A stretch of 64,000 nt of DNA from an uncultured Lachnospiraceae bacterium (GCA_910577825.1 CAJTOK010000002.1:85965-149964); one strand, 5' to 3'; positions 1 through 7,626 are shown, numbered from the stretch's first letter. The notes: generated from the letters alone by a model not told the origin. Numbers and translations: made by a program.

Positions 1-223
1 TTTGTTTGTGGGAACTAACCCTGCAATATCCTATAGTTTTCTTATTTAATTTATCTTGAGGTTTTAAACCTAAAAAATGATTAAGTTGTTCCTGGGAATA
101 ATATCTTGTACCAGCTTTTGTTATGTGATGTGGTTTTAAAGAACCATTTTTATCCCAATTTCTAAGAGTTTGAATAGTTTTACCTATTTTATTTGCAAAT
201 TCTCCTATTGAGTAATACTTCAT
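1..223 (-). CDS. tnpA: IS607-family serine recombinase TnpA, 5' part only
   Basis: The gene starts at an ATG (221-223) and runs off the left edge, giving the first 74 residues. The protein opens with a MerR-like helix-turn-helix (YYSIGEFANKIGKTIQTLRNW) and continues into IGYCRVSS, the start of a serine resolvase domain with its catalytic serine. A MerR-type DNA-binding domain in front of the resolvase domain is typical of IS607 TnpA, which transposes through GG-centred junctions. A tnpB partner, if present, lies outside the window. The flanking DNA is more AT-rich than its neighbours, which fits an acquired element. The family call is firm; whether the gene is intact cannot be seen. Confidence 0.85.
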   Translation of the reverse strand, partial: MKYYSIGEFANKIGKTIQTLRNWDKNGSLKPHHITKAGTRYYSQEQLNHFLGLKPQDKLNKKTIGYCRVSSHKQ

Positions 224-242
224 AATTTATCATCTCAATAAG

Positions 243-271
243 ATTATATTATATTATCTATAAAATTTCAA
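243..271 (-). promoter_or_regulatory. Sigma-A-type promoter of tnpA
   Basis: Minus-strand TTGAAA (266-271) and TATAAT (243-248) are separated by 17 bases, 20 bases upstream of the tnpA start codon. No other feature is seen in 224-344, which is very AT-rich and should contain the left end of the IS607-type element. Confidence 0.55.
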
Positions 272-344
272 TATATTTTTATATGTTTAATCTAACTATT
301 GAAACCCTCCATAATGTTTTTTACTATTTTAAAATTTTTTATTT

Positions 345-1397
345 TTAGTAAACCTCTATTGGCTCTGTATTAAATATAATTTTTACTTTTGTTCCTTTGC
401 CTTCTTCTGATTCTATTTCCATTTCATGTGAAAGTTTTTTAATAATTTTATTGCACATATAAAGCCCTATTCCTGTAGAAAACTGGCCACTATAACTATC
501 ATGCCCGTTATATCCTGTATAGCCTTTTTCACAAATCCTTGGCAAATCTGCACTGTTTATCCCTGCCCCTGTATCTTCAATAAAAAGAATTACATATTTT
601 GTGCTGGTTTCACAATAAATTGATACGCTTCCCTGGCTTGTATATTTTATTGCATTAGATAATATCTGTTCTATAACAAACCTAATCCATTTTGCATCTG
701 ATACTACCAGTGCATCAAAATCTTTAAAATCCAGTTTTATTTTTTTCTGGATAAACATTCTTGCATATTTATGGACTGCCTCTTTGGTGGTATCATGCAG
801 ATTAAATTTTTTTATAACAAAATCTGTACTGCCAGCACCAAGACGTATATACTGTAATGCCATTTCTGCGTACTGTTCTATCCTGAAAAGCTGTGCCTGT
901 TCATATGATACATCAAATTCAGCCGGCTTTTCCTGTAACAGAAGTTTCATTGCTGCTATTGGTGTTTTTATCTGGTGTATCCACATTGTATAATATTCTT
1001 CCATTTCTTTAAATGTATTAGTATTATTATTTAAAACCCCGTTAAAGTAATATGCAAGTTTCTTTATAAGAACCTGGTATTCTTCCTCAATACATCCATC
1101 TGGGGCAGGAAAACTGTCAAATAAAATTTCAATATTTTTCTCAATATCTTTTAATTCCCTGTATTTTTTATAAAACCAGTAAAAATCAAATATACAGACT
1201 GCAAAAGCTACAAAAAACATTATACATACAGCATATATAATTTCCTCAGAGTCTGTATTATTAAGTGCCATTATACTTGATGCAAGTGCCGTTTCAACTA
1301 CAAAAATAATTATAAATAACCTGATTCTGCAAATATAAGATAAAAATATATACATACCCTGTACCTTTTTATAAAAACTATTCTGTTTTATATCCAA
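345..1397 (-). CDS. BceS-like intramembrane-sensing histidine kinase
   Basis: A 350-residue membrane sensor kinase. It has two closely spaced membrane helices (about 25-45 and 54-73) with almost no extracellular loop, the layout of BceS-type kinases that sense through a partner ABC transporter. The phospho-accepting histidine is about residue 141 in HQIKTP, followed by an HATPase domain with NAIKYT and a STGIGLYM glycine box. It overlaps the 3' end of its response regulator gene by 20 bases, so the pair is probably translationally coupled. No BceAB transporter lies beside it, which is unusual for this class. ATP-dependent autophosphorylation is inferred from the family. Confidence 0.85.
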   Translation of the reverse strand: MDIKQNSFYKKVQGMYIFLSYICRIRLFIIIFVVETALASSIMALNNTDSEEIIYAVCIMFFVAFAVCIFDFYWFYKKYRELKDIEKNIEILFDSFPAPDGCIEEEYQVLIKKLAYYFNGVLNNNTNTFKEMEEYYTMWIHQIKTPIAAMKLLLQEKPAEFDVSYEQAQLFRIEQYAEMALQYIRLGAGSTDFVIKKFNLHDTTKEAVHKYARMFIQKKIKLDFKDFDALVVSDAKWIRFVIEQILSNAIKYTSQGSVSIYCETSTKYVILFIEDTGAGINSADLPRICEKGYTGYNGHDSYSGQFSTGIGLYMCNKIIKKLSHEMEIESEEGKGTKVKIIFNTEPIEVY

Positions 1398-2049
1398 TGC
1401 CTTTCTTTGTCAGTATAAATTCATATAAACCTATGCTTTCAAGTTTTTTCCTAAGCCGGTTCACATTAACAGAAAGAGTGTTTTCATCTACATAACTGTC
1501 ACTTTCCCAGAGTTTTTCCATAAGATAGTCCCTGTTTACAACCTTCCCGTTATTCTCCATTAATACTTGTAGTATTTTAAATTCATTCTTAGTAAGGCCT
1601 GTTTTATTGCCATTATAAACAACTGCTGCTTCTGCAAGGTCGAGCATAACGCCATTATGCTCAATAATATTTGTCTGCCCCTGGAAATCATAGCTTCTCC
1701 TAAGCATTGCCTGTACTTTGGCAGCCAGCACATCAAGGTCAAACGGCTTGGCAATAAAGTCATCTGCCCCCATATTCATAGCCATAACTATATTCATATT
1801 GTCAGAAGCAGAAGATAAGAATACTACAGGGACTTTTGAAACCTTGCGTATCTCACCGCACCAGTAATAACCATTATGTACTGGAAGTTTAATATCAAGA
1901 AGTACAAGATGTGGTTCAAATTCTGCAAAATCATGTAAAATACCTTTAAAATTGCTTGCACACATTACCTTGTAATCCCAGCTTTCAAGATGCTTTTTAA
2001 CAGCGCCTGCTATAACCTCATCATCCTCAACTACAAAAATCTTATACAC
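1378..2049 (-). CDS. OmpR-family response regulator (BceR-like)
   Basis: The protein has an N-terminal receiver domain (VVEDDE acidic pocket, phospho-acceptor Asp in LVLLDIKLP) and a C-terminal winged helix (ENTLSVNVNRLRKKL, GIGYK). I place the start at GTG 2047-2049 because GGAAGGTGG lies 7 bases upstream and the receiver fold begins directly after it; in-frame ATGs further upstream would only add a non-homologous stretch. It should be phosphorylated by the kinase encoded downstream and bind promoter DNA. Its targets are not apparent, as no BceAB operon is next to it. Confidence 0.85.
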   Translation of the reverse strand: MYKIFVVEDDEVIAGAVKKHLESWDYKVMCASNFKGILHDFAEFEPHLVLLDIKLPVHNGYYWCGEIRKVSKVPVVFLSSASDNMNIVMAMNMGADDFIAKPFDLDVLAAKVQAMLRRSYDFQGQTNIIEHNGVMLDLAEAAVVYNGNKTGLTKNEFKILQVLMENNGKVVNRDYLMEKLWESDSYVDENTLSVNVNRLRKKLESIGLYEFILTKKGIGYKTE

Positions 2050-2083
2050 TTTTATACCACCTTCCATACAGCCATCCACTGGC

Positions 2084-3352
2084 TTATACCCTTACTTCAA
2101 AACATACAAGCTGCTGCCCGTCCTCAATCCGGTTATCTAATATAATCATCCCGTTATAACTGTCTGCGATTTTCTTTAATTTGTACAGCCCCAGCCCATG
2201 ATTTCCCTTGTCATGCTGTTTTGTAGTATACCCTTTGGCAAAAAACAGGCTTCTAAGCTGCGGGGTAAGTTCCGGTCCTGGATTTGATACACAAAAATGT
2301 ACTTTATTTTCCCGTGAATCTATCTGTACATATATGCCTTGTTCTTCAGAACATGCTTCAGCTGCATTATCAATTAATATTCCCATTATCTCTATAAGTG
2401 TATATTCTGGCACTATTGTCTGTAATGAATAGTTCTTTATATATATTTTAAAATTCTTTTTATGAAGCATACATTCTTCAGATTTGCTTATAAGAAAACC
2501 TGCAACAAGTTTCATATTAAGTTTAAGCACTTCAAGATGTGCTGGTATAAGCTTTGCGTCCCCACTATATGACATAACTGCCTTGCTTAAAGAATCATAA
2601 TCTGTATGTGTAAGCGGCAGCATCTGCATTGCATGCAGGTGGTTATTAAAGTCATGCTGCTGCAGCCTTATATAACTAATCATTTCTTCTACTATAGGAA
2701 GATATTTTTCATAACTTTCAATTTCCTTTGCCTGCCTGTCAGTCCGTTTCTGGTAATATATTGTTTCTACATTTATACTTATCATATATGAAACAAATAT
2801 AAATAAAATAGTATAATCTGCTTGTCTGCCAAAATTTGTTACAGACAAAAGCATAAATACAAAAAGCGCTATACATACATCCACTTCCAGGGACTTAACA
2901 TATAAATTTGATGTCATTATATAACCATATAACAGGTTTAAAGAAGCATATTTATACAATACCAGCGCTAAAACCAGAACCAGAAGATTCTTAATTAATG
3001 AGAACGCAATATAACCTATACTAATTCCAGTTATAGAAAGAATTATTGTTAAAACCCCTTCAAATACAAGAAGCAGTATAAACATCAGGGCAGATAATAA
3101 AATAGCATCTGCCATACATATATGGAATACATAAACATATAAAATAACTGTATATAAAACACATACTATAGTAGTGTAAAATTTATAGTTCTCATTTTGG
3201 GCAAATAAGGTAAATAAAAATATAAGTGGTATTGCAGCAATGCACCTGTACACCCTGTGGCTTTTGCAGCTTACAGACATAAAAGCACATCCCATTACAT
3301 ATGCGTAAACAAATTCCAAAAGATTTTCTATATAATAAAAAACAAACTTCAT
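2084..3352 (-). CDS. AgrC/ComD-like GHKL sensor kinase
   Basis: A 422-residue protein with several membrane helices filling roughly the first 200 residues, then a cytoplasmic kinase. The dimerisation box QQHDFNNHLHAM carries the phospho-histidine, and the ATPase domain shows DNAAEAC and GNHGLGLYKLKKIAD. This is the HPK10/GHKL class that includes AgrC and ComD receptors for secreted peptides. It overlaps its LytTR regulator by 4 bases (ATGA type). No agrB or agrD gene is visible nearby, so the ligand is unknown. Confidence 0.85.
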   Translation of the reverse strand: MKFVFYYIENLLEFVYAYVMGCAFMSVSCKSHRVYRCIAAIPLIFLFTLFAQNENYKFYTTIVCVLYTVILYVYVFHICMADAILLSALMFILLLVFEGVLTIILSITGISIGYIAFSLIKNLLVLVLALVLYKYASLNLLYGYIMTSNLYVKSLEVDVCIALFVFMLLSVTNFGRQADYTILFIFVSYMISINVETIYYQKRTDRQAKEIESYEKYLPIVEEMISYIRLQQHDFNNHLHAMQMLPLTHTDYDSLSKAVMSYSGDAKLIPAHLEVLKLNMKLVAGFLISKSEECMLHKKNFKIYIKNYSLQTIVPEYTLIEIMGILIDNAAEACSEEQGIYVQIDSRENKVHFCVSNPGPELTPQLRSLFFAKGYTTKQHDKGNHGLGLYKLKKIADSYNGMIILDNRIEDGQQLVCFEVRV

Positions 3353-4056
3353 AACTGCAAAAACCTTTCTAATTCATCTTTATGTTTCCTGCCAACAGGT
3401 ATGCTGCTTTTGCCAAGATGTATAAACTGTGTTGATTTATCATAGGAATCAAGCTTCTTGCCATTAATAATATATTTCCTGTGGCATCTTATAAAATATT
3501 CTGGAAGCATCTGTTGTATTTTATTAACAGAATAGTTGGCAATAGTTATTTTATATACTTCTGTGTATATAATTATATTTTTCCCACATGCTTCAAGGTA
3601 TAATATATTACCAGGGGCAACCCTCTGGTATACACCACTTGAATCTTTTAAAAGCAGTTCTTCTAATGCCTCCTCTTCTGTTTCTGTTGCATATGCCACG
3701 GCTTCAATTAACTGTTCTGGTGAAAATGGTTTCACAAGATATGAAGCACAATGTATTTCCTGTAATGCCTTTAATACCTTATCTGCCATGCCTGTAATAA
3801 AAATCACAGGTATATGTTTATATGCTGGCATAGACCGTATCTTCCTGCCAAAATCTATCCCGTCGGGTTCTGTTTCTTCTCTGGATAATTCTATATCAAG
3901 CAGAAAAAGCCCGAATTTAACCGGATTTAAAAGCATTTCTGCCTCCCTGGCACTTTTTGCTGTATATATGCGCCAGCCAGGATACTGGGCAGATAATAAT
4001 TTTTTAATTGTATCTGACTGTACCAAATCGTCTTCTAATATCAGGACCGAAATCAT
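3349..4056 (-). CDS. LytTR-family response regulator (AgrA-like)
   Basis: This 235-residue regulator has a receiver domain (LEDD pocket, Asp in LFLLDIELS, Lys in YLVKPFSP) and a C-terminal LytTR DNA-binding domain (FIRCHRKYIIN, IPVGRKHKDEL). LytTR regulators bind pairs of short direct repeats and usually control secreted or surface functions. It is the first gene of a four-gene minus-strand block carrying two complete two-component systems. A strong G-rich Shine-Dalgarno (GGGGGGGAGTGGG) precedes the ATG. Possible binding repeats lie just upstream at about 4123-4155. Confidence 0.87.
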   Translation of the reverse strand: MISVLILEDDLVQSDTIKKLLSAQYPGWRIYTAKSAREAEMLLNPVKFGLFLLDIELSREETEPDGIDFGRKIRSMPAYKHIPVIFITGMADKVLKALQEIHCASYLVKPFSPEQLIEAVAYATETEEEALEELLLKDSSGVYQRVAPGNILYLEACGKNIIIYTEVYKITIANYSVNKIQQMLPEYFIRCHRKYIINGKKLDSYDKSTQFIHLGKSSIPVGRKHKDELERFLQL

Positions 4057-4086
4057 TTCCCACTCCCCCCCCTCTGCTTTTTATTT

Positions 4087-4115
4087 ATATTAACACATAA
4101 CATACAACAAAACAA
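4087..4115 (-). promoter_or_regulatory. Possible promoter of the double two-component operon
   Basis: Minus-strand TTGTTT (4110-4115) and TAATAT (4087-4092) are 17 bases apart, about 30 bases upstream of the LytTR regulator start. The match is moderate. Confidence 0.35.
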
Positions 4116-4122
4116 TTTTTTT

Positions 4123-4201
4123 GTCGTTCATTCCCTTATAACTGTTATTCGTCCCAAAATGGTGAAAAAGGGTAGCATTCCGCCGAAAATAGTTGTATAA
4201 T
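4123..4201 (+). promoter_or_regulatory. Divergent activator-type promoter with LytTR-like repeats
   Basis: A consensus TATAAT (4196-4201) has no recognisable -35 hexamer; TAGCAT occupies that position, as expected for an activator-dependent promoter. Upstream are two loosely similar GTT-containing blocks, GTCGTTCATTCCC (4123-4135) and TGTTATTCGTCCC (4143-4155). The first resembles LytTR-type sites (CGTTCAT). Control by the adjacent LytTR regulator is inferred from position and weak motif similarity. Confidence 0.4.
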
Positions 4202-4207
4202 ATGTTT

Positions 4208-4401
4208 GCAATGGGTAACAAACCTTAAGTCTAGACTAATTAACCGGGGTTCTGTTTGCTTTAATTAAGCAAGAAAGGAGTATGCAAACAACATAACAAG
4301 GGATTAATGGGGAATTAATGGGGATAAAGTAGAAAGTAAATTTCATAAAATATGAGCGGACTTAAAAACAGCTGTATACTATAAAGTTACAGCTGTTTTT
4401 T
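4208..4401 (+). ncRNA. Candidate small RNA ending in a terminator
   Basis: About 190 bases lie between a TATAAT at 4196-4201 and an intrinsic terminator at 4364-4401 on the plus strand, with no sizeable ORF. Inside are a short hairpin TTGCTT/AAGCAA and a Shine-Dalgarno AAAGGAG followed by a four-codon ORF (ATG CAA ACA ACA TAA), then G-rich AATTAATGGGG repeats that look like further ribosome binding sites. The position opposite an AgrAC-like pair recalls agr effector RNAs, but there is no sequence proof. It could also be a leader of unknown purpose. Confidence 0.3.
4364..4401. terminator. Bidirectional intrinsic terminator
   Basis: The perfect inverted repeat AAAAACAGCTGTA / TACAGCTGTTTTT has an 11-base loop and U-runs in both directions. 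The thiE/tenI stop codon lies inside it, so it ends the thiamine operon from one side and the plus-strand transcript from the other. Confidence 0.75.
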
Positions 4402-4977
4402 CATATAACCAGACATCATGCACACACCTGATGCACCAGCTTTAATACATTCAATGGCATTATTCTTGTTAATTCCACCTACTGCATACACAGGAACAGA
4501 GGCAATACTGCAGATTTCCCTGAGAAACCCTGTTCCACGTGGCTTTACACCCGCCTTGCAGCTGGTTTCATATATATGCCCGGCAGTAATATAAGATGCT
4601 CCCGCCCTCTGGGCATTTACTGCTTCCTCTTTTGAATGTATGGATACACCCTTTATTTTAAAATTATTCTTTTCATTACCAGGCAGCTCCATAAACATCT
4701 GGTATGGAAGATGCAGCCCCCTGGCACCAAGTTTTAATGCAGTATCTTTAAAATAATGCAGTATACATACAGTATTATTTTCATGGCACACCTGCATTAC
4801 CTTTTGTGCAAGTTTGCTGTATTCTTCTTCTGGCAGGTCTTTCTCCCTTAAAACCAGCATGTCCGGCCTGCCGCTGCCTGTTAATACCTGCTGTATCTGT
4901 AAAATAAAATCCCCTTCTGCAAGATGGCGGTTTGTAATACAGATTTGTTTATAATTAATATTCCGGTTAAAATCCAT
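4387..4977 (-). CDS. TenI/ThiE-family protein (thiazole tautomerase or thiamine-phosphate synthase)
   Basis: A 196-residue TIM-barrel protein of the ThiE/TenI family and last gene of the thiazole operon. Family signatures are GARGLHLP, GVSIHSKEEA, AGHIYETSCKAG with KPRG, and AVGGINKNNA. The HIYETSCKAGVKPRG stretch resembles Bacillus TenI (HIF-T-CKKG-PRG) more than typical ThiE (GPIFPT-TK). A thiazole tautomerase acting on the ThiG product is therefore as likely as the condensing enzyme ThiE. It lies 12 bases after thiH, and its stop codon is buried in the terminator hairpin. The choice between TenI and ThiE is not settled. Confidence 0.75.
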   Translation of the reverse strand: MDFNRNINYKQICITNRHLAEGDFILQIQQVLTGSGRPDMLVLREKDLPEEEYSKLAQKVMQVCHENNTVCILHYFKDTALKLGARGLHLPYQMFMELPGNEKNNFKIKGVSIHSKEEAVNAQRAGASYITAGHIYETSCKAGVKPRGTGFLREICSIASVPVYAVGGINKNNAIECIKAGASGVCMMSGYMKKQL

Positions 4978-4989
4978 ATATTTCCTCTT

Positions 4990-6243
4990 TTAAACATATA
5001 CATAATCATTAAGTACAGGCTGCAGCCCTTCTGCTGATATATCACCATACATTTCATCAAAACTTCTTGCATCTGATATTTCAAACTGTTCATCACCGGC
5101 ATTTTCATCTTCAAGTCCTTTATACTTGCTTTCATGGTCGCCTATGCCTGTAGAAACACCTGCTGAAACCTTTGTCGCTGCAATCTTTACTATTCCGTCC
5201 CTGAAATGTTTCTGTTCCCTTGATGAAACCGTTATACCTATATATGGAAGGAAAATCCTGTACGCACAAAGCACCTGGCAAAGCTCCTTCTCATGCACAT
5301 CAAGAGGGTTTATCTTCTCATTATTTATAATAGGGCGCAGCCTTGGGCATGAAAGCGAATACTCCACATGTGGGTATTTCCTTTGCAGGTAATATGCGTG
5401 GAGTGCCGTAGCAAGTGCATCTTTCCTGAAATCTGCAAGCCCTAAAAGCGCTGAAATACCTACACCCCTCATTCCGCCCATAATAGCACGCTCCTGTGCT
5501 TCAAACCTGTATGGGAATACCCTTTTATGTCCCATAAGATGGAGTGTTTCATATTTTACAGGGTCATATGTTTCCTGGAATACTGTAACATAATCCGCAC
5601 CGCACTCATGCAGGTATCTGTATTCACCACTGTTTACAGGGTAAATCTCAAGTCCCACATTCCTGAAATACCTGCCTGCCAGCTGGCAGGCTTTGCCTAT
5701 GTATTCTATATTGCTCATGCTTCTGCTCTCACCTGTAAGCAGAAGTATTTCCTCAATGCCTGAATCTGCAATAACCTTCATTTCATGTTCTATTTCATCC
5801 ATATCCAGTTTCTTCCTGTTAATATCGTTATAACAGTTAAAACCACAATAGATACAATAGTTTTCACAGAAATTTGCAATATAAAGCGGTGTAAACATAT
5901 AAACAGTATTCCCAAAGTGCTTACTTGTTTCAGCCTTTGCCCTCTTTGCCATATCCTCAAGAAACGGCATTGCAGCAGGTGAAAGCAGTGCCTTAAAATC
6001 TTCTATGCTGCAAGTTACACTGTTAATTGCCCTTTTAACATCTGCCGCGTTATATTTATTGTAATCAAATCCTGCAGTTTCACCCAGAACCTTATCCATA
6101 ATGCCAGAAGAAATCCTTTCCATACCTTCCATATACTCCATATGGTCTGTCCTGGCAGACGGGTCATTCTCAATAAGATGCTTGTGTTCAAGGGCTGCAC
6201 CGCTTAATTTACCTGAATCTATAAAAAACTGGTTCTGTGCCAT
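4990..6243 (-). CDS. thiH: 2-iminoacetate synthase ThiH
   Basis: A 417-residue radical SAM enzyme that cleaves tyrosine to dehydroglycine (2-iminoacetate) for thiazole formation. The CENYCIYC motif at about residues 126-133 supplies the three cysteines of the 4Fe-4S cluster. LTGESRS and VFQETYDP further along are typical ThiH/biotin-synthase-type barrel motifs. It sits 25 bases downstream of thiG and upstream of the tenI/thiE gene, the usual order. The product is cytoplasmic and works with ThiG and thiocarboxylated ThiS. Confidence 0.92.
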   Translation of the reverse strand: MAQNQFFIDSGKLSGAALEHKHLIENDPSARTDHMEYMEGMERISSGIMDKVLGETAGFDYNKYNAADVKRAINSVTCSIEDFKALLSPAAMPFLEDMAKRAKAETSKHFGNTVYMFTPLYIANFCENYCIYCGFNCYNDINRKKLDMDEIEHEMKVIADSGIEEILLLTGESRSMSNIEYIGKACQLAGRYFRNVGLEIYPVNSGEYRYLHECGADYVTVFQETYDPVKYETLHLMGHKRVFPYRFEAQERAIMGGMRGVGISALLGLADFRKDALATALHAYYLQRKYPHVEYSLSCPRLRPIINNEKINPLDVHEKELCQVLCAYRIFLPYIGITVSSREQKHFRDGIVKIAATKVSAGVSTGIGDHESKYKGLEDENAGDEQFEISDARSFDEMYGDISAEGLQPVLNDYVYV

Positions 6244-6268
6244 ATTAAAGAACCTTCCTTTCCACTGC

Positions 6269-7042
6269 TTAATCTCTTAAAAACCCTGTAAGCGGGTCAG
6301 ATGCAGAAGCCCCGCGTTCCAGTACACGCCCAAGTCCTGCAAGGTATGCACTTCTTCCTGCCTCTATAGCAGATTTAAATGCACTTGCCATAACAGGTAT
6401 ATCCCCTGCCGTTGCAATAGCTGTATTCGCCATAATGGCTGCAGCGCCCATCTCCATAGCTTCACACGCCTGGGAAGGTTTTCCTATGCCTGCATCAACT
6501 ATTACAGGAAGGTCTGTTTCATCAATAAGTATCTGTATAAATTCCTTCGTTGCAAGCCCTTTATTAGAGCCAATAGGCGAAGCAAGCGGCATTACTGCAG
6601 CTGCACCTGCACTGGCAAGTTCCCTTGCAGCATAAAGGTCGGGATACATATAAGGCAGTACAACAAAGCCTTCAGCAGCAAGCATTTCTGTAGCCTTAAT
6701 AGTTTCTGCATTATCTGGAAGAAGGTATTTACTATCCCTCATAATCTCAATCTTTACAAAATCACCACAGCCAAGTTCCCTCGACATCCTGGCAATCCTT
6801 ACAGCCTCCTTAGCATCCCTTGCACCTGATGTATTTGGAAGCAATGTAACATTATCTGGTATGTAATCAAGAATATTTTCATTCTTCTTAGTATTAGTAC
6901 GGCGTACCGCCAGTGTAATAATCTCTGCCCCTGCATTTTCCACAGCAGCCTTAATAAGTTCCATTGAATACTTGCCAGAACCAAGTATAAAACGGGAATT
7001 AAATTCTTTTCCCCCTAAAGTAAAAGTGTCTTTATTATCCAT
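6269..7042 (-). CDS. thiG: Thiazole synthase ThiG
   Basis: This 257-residue TIM-barrel enzyme builds the thiamine thiazole from deoxyxylulose phosphate, 2-iminoacetate and sulfur from ThiS thiocarboxylate. The Schiff-base lysine lies in DFVKIEIMRD, and phosphate-binding segments are seen as VDAGIGKPS and ANTAIA. Length and N-terminus (FNSRFILGSGKY) match ThiG. It starts 22 bases after thiS and is followed by thiH. No thiF lies in the cluster, so ThiS adenylation must come from elsewhere in the genome. Confidence 0.95.
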   Translation of the reverse strand: MDNKDTFTLGGKEFNSRFILGSGKYSMELIKAAVENAGAEIITLAVRRTNTKKNENILDYIPDNVTLLPNTSGARDAKEAVRIARMSRELGCGDFVKIEIMRDSKYLLPDNAETIKATEMLAAEGFVVLPYMYPDLYAARELASAGAAAVMPLASPIGSNKGLATKEFIQILIDETDLPVIVDAGIGKPSQACEAMEMGAAAIMANTAIATAGDIPVMASAFKSAIEAGRSAYLAGLGRVLERGASASDPLTGFLRD

Positions 7043-7064
7043 TCCTTAACAATCTCCATTTCTG

Positions 7065-7274
7065 TTATTTTAAAGCCGGCTGTCCGCCGCCTACAAAACT
7101 AACTATTTCAACAATATCACCATCTGAAAGTGTAAACTCATTGTACTTCTGTTTAGGAATAATCTTTTCATTACATTCAACTGCAATTCCCTCAGTTATA
7201 TAATTATTTTCTTCAAGATACTCCTTTAATACCTTTCCTGCGGCATCAACACTCTCTCCATTAATCTGTACCAT
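7065..7274 (-). CDS. thiS: Sulfur carrier ThiS with five residues beyond the Gly-Gly end
   Basis: A 69-residue ubiquitin-like sulfur carrier and first gene of the thiazole operon. I chose ATG 7272-7274 because GGGAGG lies 7 bases upstream and MVQINGE is the family N-terminus; a longer frame to 7322 adds residues unlike ThiS. The conserved end VEIVSFVGGG is present but is followed by QPALK. ThiS normally ends in Gly-Gly, whose carboxylate is adenylated and thiolated. The tail would have to be removed or tolerated. Confidence 0.85.
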   Translation of the reverse strand: MVQINGESVDAAGKVLKEYLEENNYITEGIAVECNEKIIPKQKYNEFTLSDGDIVEIVSFVGGGQPALK

Positions 7275-7320
7275 AAGATTTCCTCCCAATCTGAAAAAGC
7301 CACACAAAGAAATTATACCC

Positions 7321-7337
7321 AAGGTGGTATACCCCTT
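7321..7337. promoter_or_regulatory. Palindrome in the thi operon leader
   Basis: AAGG-TGGTATACC-CCTT is nearly palindromic around the 8-base core GGTATACC. It lies between the operon promoter and thiS. It could be a repressor site or a short RNA hairpin. No TPP riboswitch signature is recognisable in the roughly 90-base leader. Confidence 0.3.
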
Positions 7338-7369
7338 TATGCGGCCATGCGCCTTACTCTGCTAATAGT

Positions 7370-7398
7370 ATATTACTCTTTATGTATTGATATGTCAA
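7370..7398 (-). promoter_or_regulatory. Sigma-A promoter of the thiSGH-tenI operon
   Basis: Minus-strand TTGACA (7393-7398) and TAATAT (7370-7375) are spaced exactly 17 bases, a near-consensus promoter about 95 bases upstream of thiS. Confidence 0.75.
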
Positions 7399-7530
7399 GC
7401 CATGCTTTGGATTTAATTATTTTTTATTGCAGACAGTTAATAATACTTCTTTCCAATTTTGGGGTTTTCCTATTTTTTTAATGCAATTTTTACTATATAG
7501 TGATAATATATGGTTGTACACAGGTTTATA

Positions 7531-7613
7531 CCTGCGCGCTGCCTGGTACAGGCCTGTTTCCAAAAGACCCTCTGGGCACTTTCCAGAGGCTGTATAAATA
7601 ACTTGCAGCGCAG
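7531..7613 (+). promoter_or_regulatory. Structured 5' leader of trkA
   Basis: The leader can fold into a junction. CTGC and GCTGC at 7532-7542 pair with GCAGC and GCAG at 7605-7613. The enclosed region holds two hairpins, GCCTG-GTA-CAGGC (7541-7553) and CCTCTGG/CCAGAGG (7569-7589). The 3' arm ends right before the AAAGAGG Shine-Dalgarno, so folding could control access. It does not match the ydaO c-di-AMP riboswitch, the known switch for such genes, as far as can be judged by eye. Confidence 0.45.
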
Positions 7614-7626
7614 AAAGAGGTCTGAA

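Noticed and set aside
3536..4093. Long plus-strand open frame of 185 codons
   Set aside because: It lies antisense to the LytTR regulator gene, has no ribosome site and no recognisable domain.
4057..4386. agrB/agrD genes beside the AgrAC-like pair
   Set aside because: No open frame resembling a membrane protease or a signal peptide precursor is found on either strand.
7275..7400. A TPP riboswitch ahead of the thiamine operon
   Set aside because: The leader is short and neither the CUGAGA nor the ACCUGA...GGAUAAUGCC conserved segments can be found.
7441..7626. A ydaO-type c-di-AMP riboswitch ahead of trkA
   Set aside because: The conserved core sequences of that class are not recognisable; only an unrelated hairpin arrangement is seen.
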